Source: Candidatus Omnitrophota bacterium
Lineage (GTDB): Bacteria > Omnitrophota > Koll11 > Aquiviventales > Aquiviventaceae
DNA length: 17,371 nucleotides
Assembly (NCBI GenBank): GCA_016196415.1
Contig: JACPXS010000059.1
Coordinates: forward strand, 1-17,371
Direction of reading: 5' to 3'
Shown here: positions 16,966 through 17,371 of the stretch, piece after piece
How the letters are laid out: each line of letters begins with the position of its first letter
Position numbering within the stretch: position 1 is the first letter of the stretch
Notes under the pieces: generated by a model
Databases searched by the model: none
What the model saw: only the letters and a program-made list of their open reading frames with translations
What the model was told of the DNA's origin: nothing
Made by a program: the position numbers and the translations under genes

Positions 16966-17371
16966 ATGACGCGTCTTCGTCCTGAAGAAGTCTCCCTGGC
17001 CCTCAAGCAGGAACTGGAGCGCTACCGCAGCCAGGTGCACTTGGATTCCATCGGTCGGGTCATTCAAGTCGGCGACGGGATCGCCCGGCTCTACGGCCTG
17101 GACGATGCGATGGCGGGCGAGCTGCTGGAATTTCCTGGCCAGACCATGGGCATGGTCTTCAACTTAGAGGAACACCACGTCGGCGCAGTCATCCTGGGGT
17201 CGGATCGCCACATCAAAGACGGGGACGTGGTGCGGCGCACCAACCGCATCGCGTCGGTCCCGGCCGGGCCGGCGCTCTTAGGCCGCGTCGTTGATGCGTT
17301 GGGGCGGCCGCTCGACAACAAAGGGCCCATTGTCACCGAGATATTCCGTCCCATTGAGCACCGTCCGCCGA
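16966..17371 (+). CDS. atpA: F0F1 ATP synthase subunit alpha (5' part, runs off the window)
   Basis: The first 135 codons show the alpha N-terminal helix ([17 protein letters not shown]), then the beta-barrel domain: [40 protein letters not shown] and VGAVILGSD. The start of the nucleotide domain is [20 protein letters not shown]. The Walker A region lies beyond the end. Truncation is due only to the window edge. It begins 4 bp after atpH; no SD is evident, so translation is probably coupled. Confidence 0.95.
   Translation, partial: MTRLRPEEVSLALKQELERYRSQVHLDSIGRVIQVGDGIARLYGLDDAMAGELLEFPGQTMGMVFNLEEHHVGAVILGSDRHIKDGDVVRRTNRIASVPAGPALLGRVVDALGRPLDNKGPIVTEIFRPIEHRPP

Overview
GC-rich (clearly above 60% by eye) bacterial chromosome segment with all recognisable genes on the + strand. 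The gene content is housekeeping: an endonuclease Q-type repair enzyme, pyrimidine biosynthesis, the membrane arm of respiratory complex I, and the start of an F-type ATP synthase operon. No tRNA, rRNA, CRISPR, transposase or phage gene is visible. The mixture (bacterial endoQ, complex I, F-ATPase with a separate atpZ/atpI pair, abundant small palindromic repeats) suggests an uncultivated Gram-negative lineage. Omnitrophota or another PVC-related candidate phylum is my guess, at low confidence.

Layout. (1) Positions 1-281 hold no gene but carry two inverted-repeat structures. (2) 282-1526 encodes the EndoQ-like PHP nuclease. (3) 1527-1628 is an intergenic gap filled by a heptad-period inverted repeat. 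(4) 1629-8067 is a compact pyrimidine cluster, carB - PilZ - PilZ - pyrD - pyrF - pyrE, covering the large carbamoyl-phosphate synthase subunit and the last three steps to UMP. Two tiny c-di-GMP-type PilZ proteins sit in the middle of it. carA, pyrB and pyrC are not here. (5) A strong extended -10 promoter overlaps the pyrE stop codon and precedes nuoJ-K-L-M-N (8101-13846), the proton-pumping membrane modules of complex I. The hydrophilic arm (nuoB-G, I) and nuoA/H are absent. (6) A second extended -10 promoter and a leader of about 200 nt with several hairpins precede atpZ-atpI-atpB-atpE-atpF-atpH-atpA (14115 to the window end; atpA is cut off). Together (5) and (6) make and use the proton gradient.

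The most unusual signal is a class of short-period palindromic elements. Each is built from 7- or 8-bp units (12-bp-like in one case) pointing one way in the left arm and the opposite way in the right arm. One lies upstream of endoQ (178-265) and one between endoQ and carB (1531-1625). Two lie inside essential genes without breaking the reading frame. In carB, nine consecutive octads (3312-3383, exactly 24 codons) form an extra linker between the two synthetase halves. In pyrD, eleven heptad-register units (6103-6179) add about 26 residues just after the catalytic-cysteine motif. This resembles, in principle, the Rickettsia palindromic elements that insert in frame into proteins, but the sequence type is different.

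Start codons were moved from the longest possible ORF where a Shine-Dalgarno, domain start or gene overlap argued for it (pyrF TTG, pyrE GTG, nuoL ATG, atpZ TTG, atpE ATG, atpF ATG).
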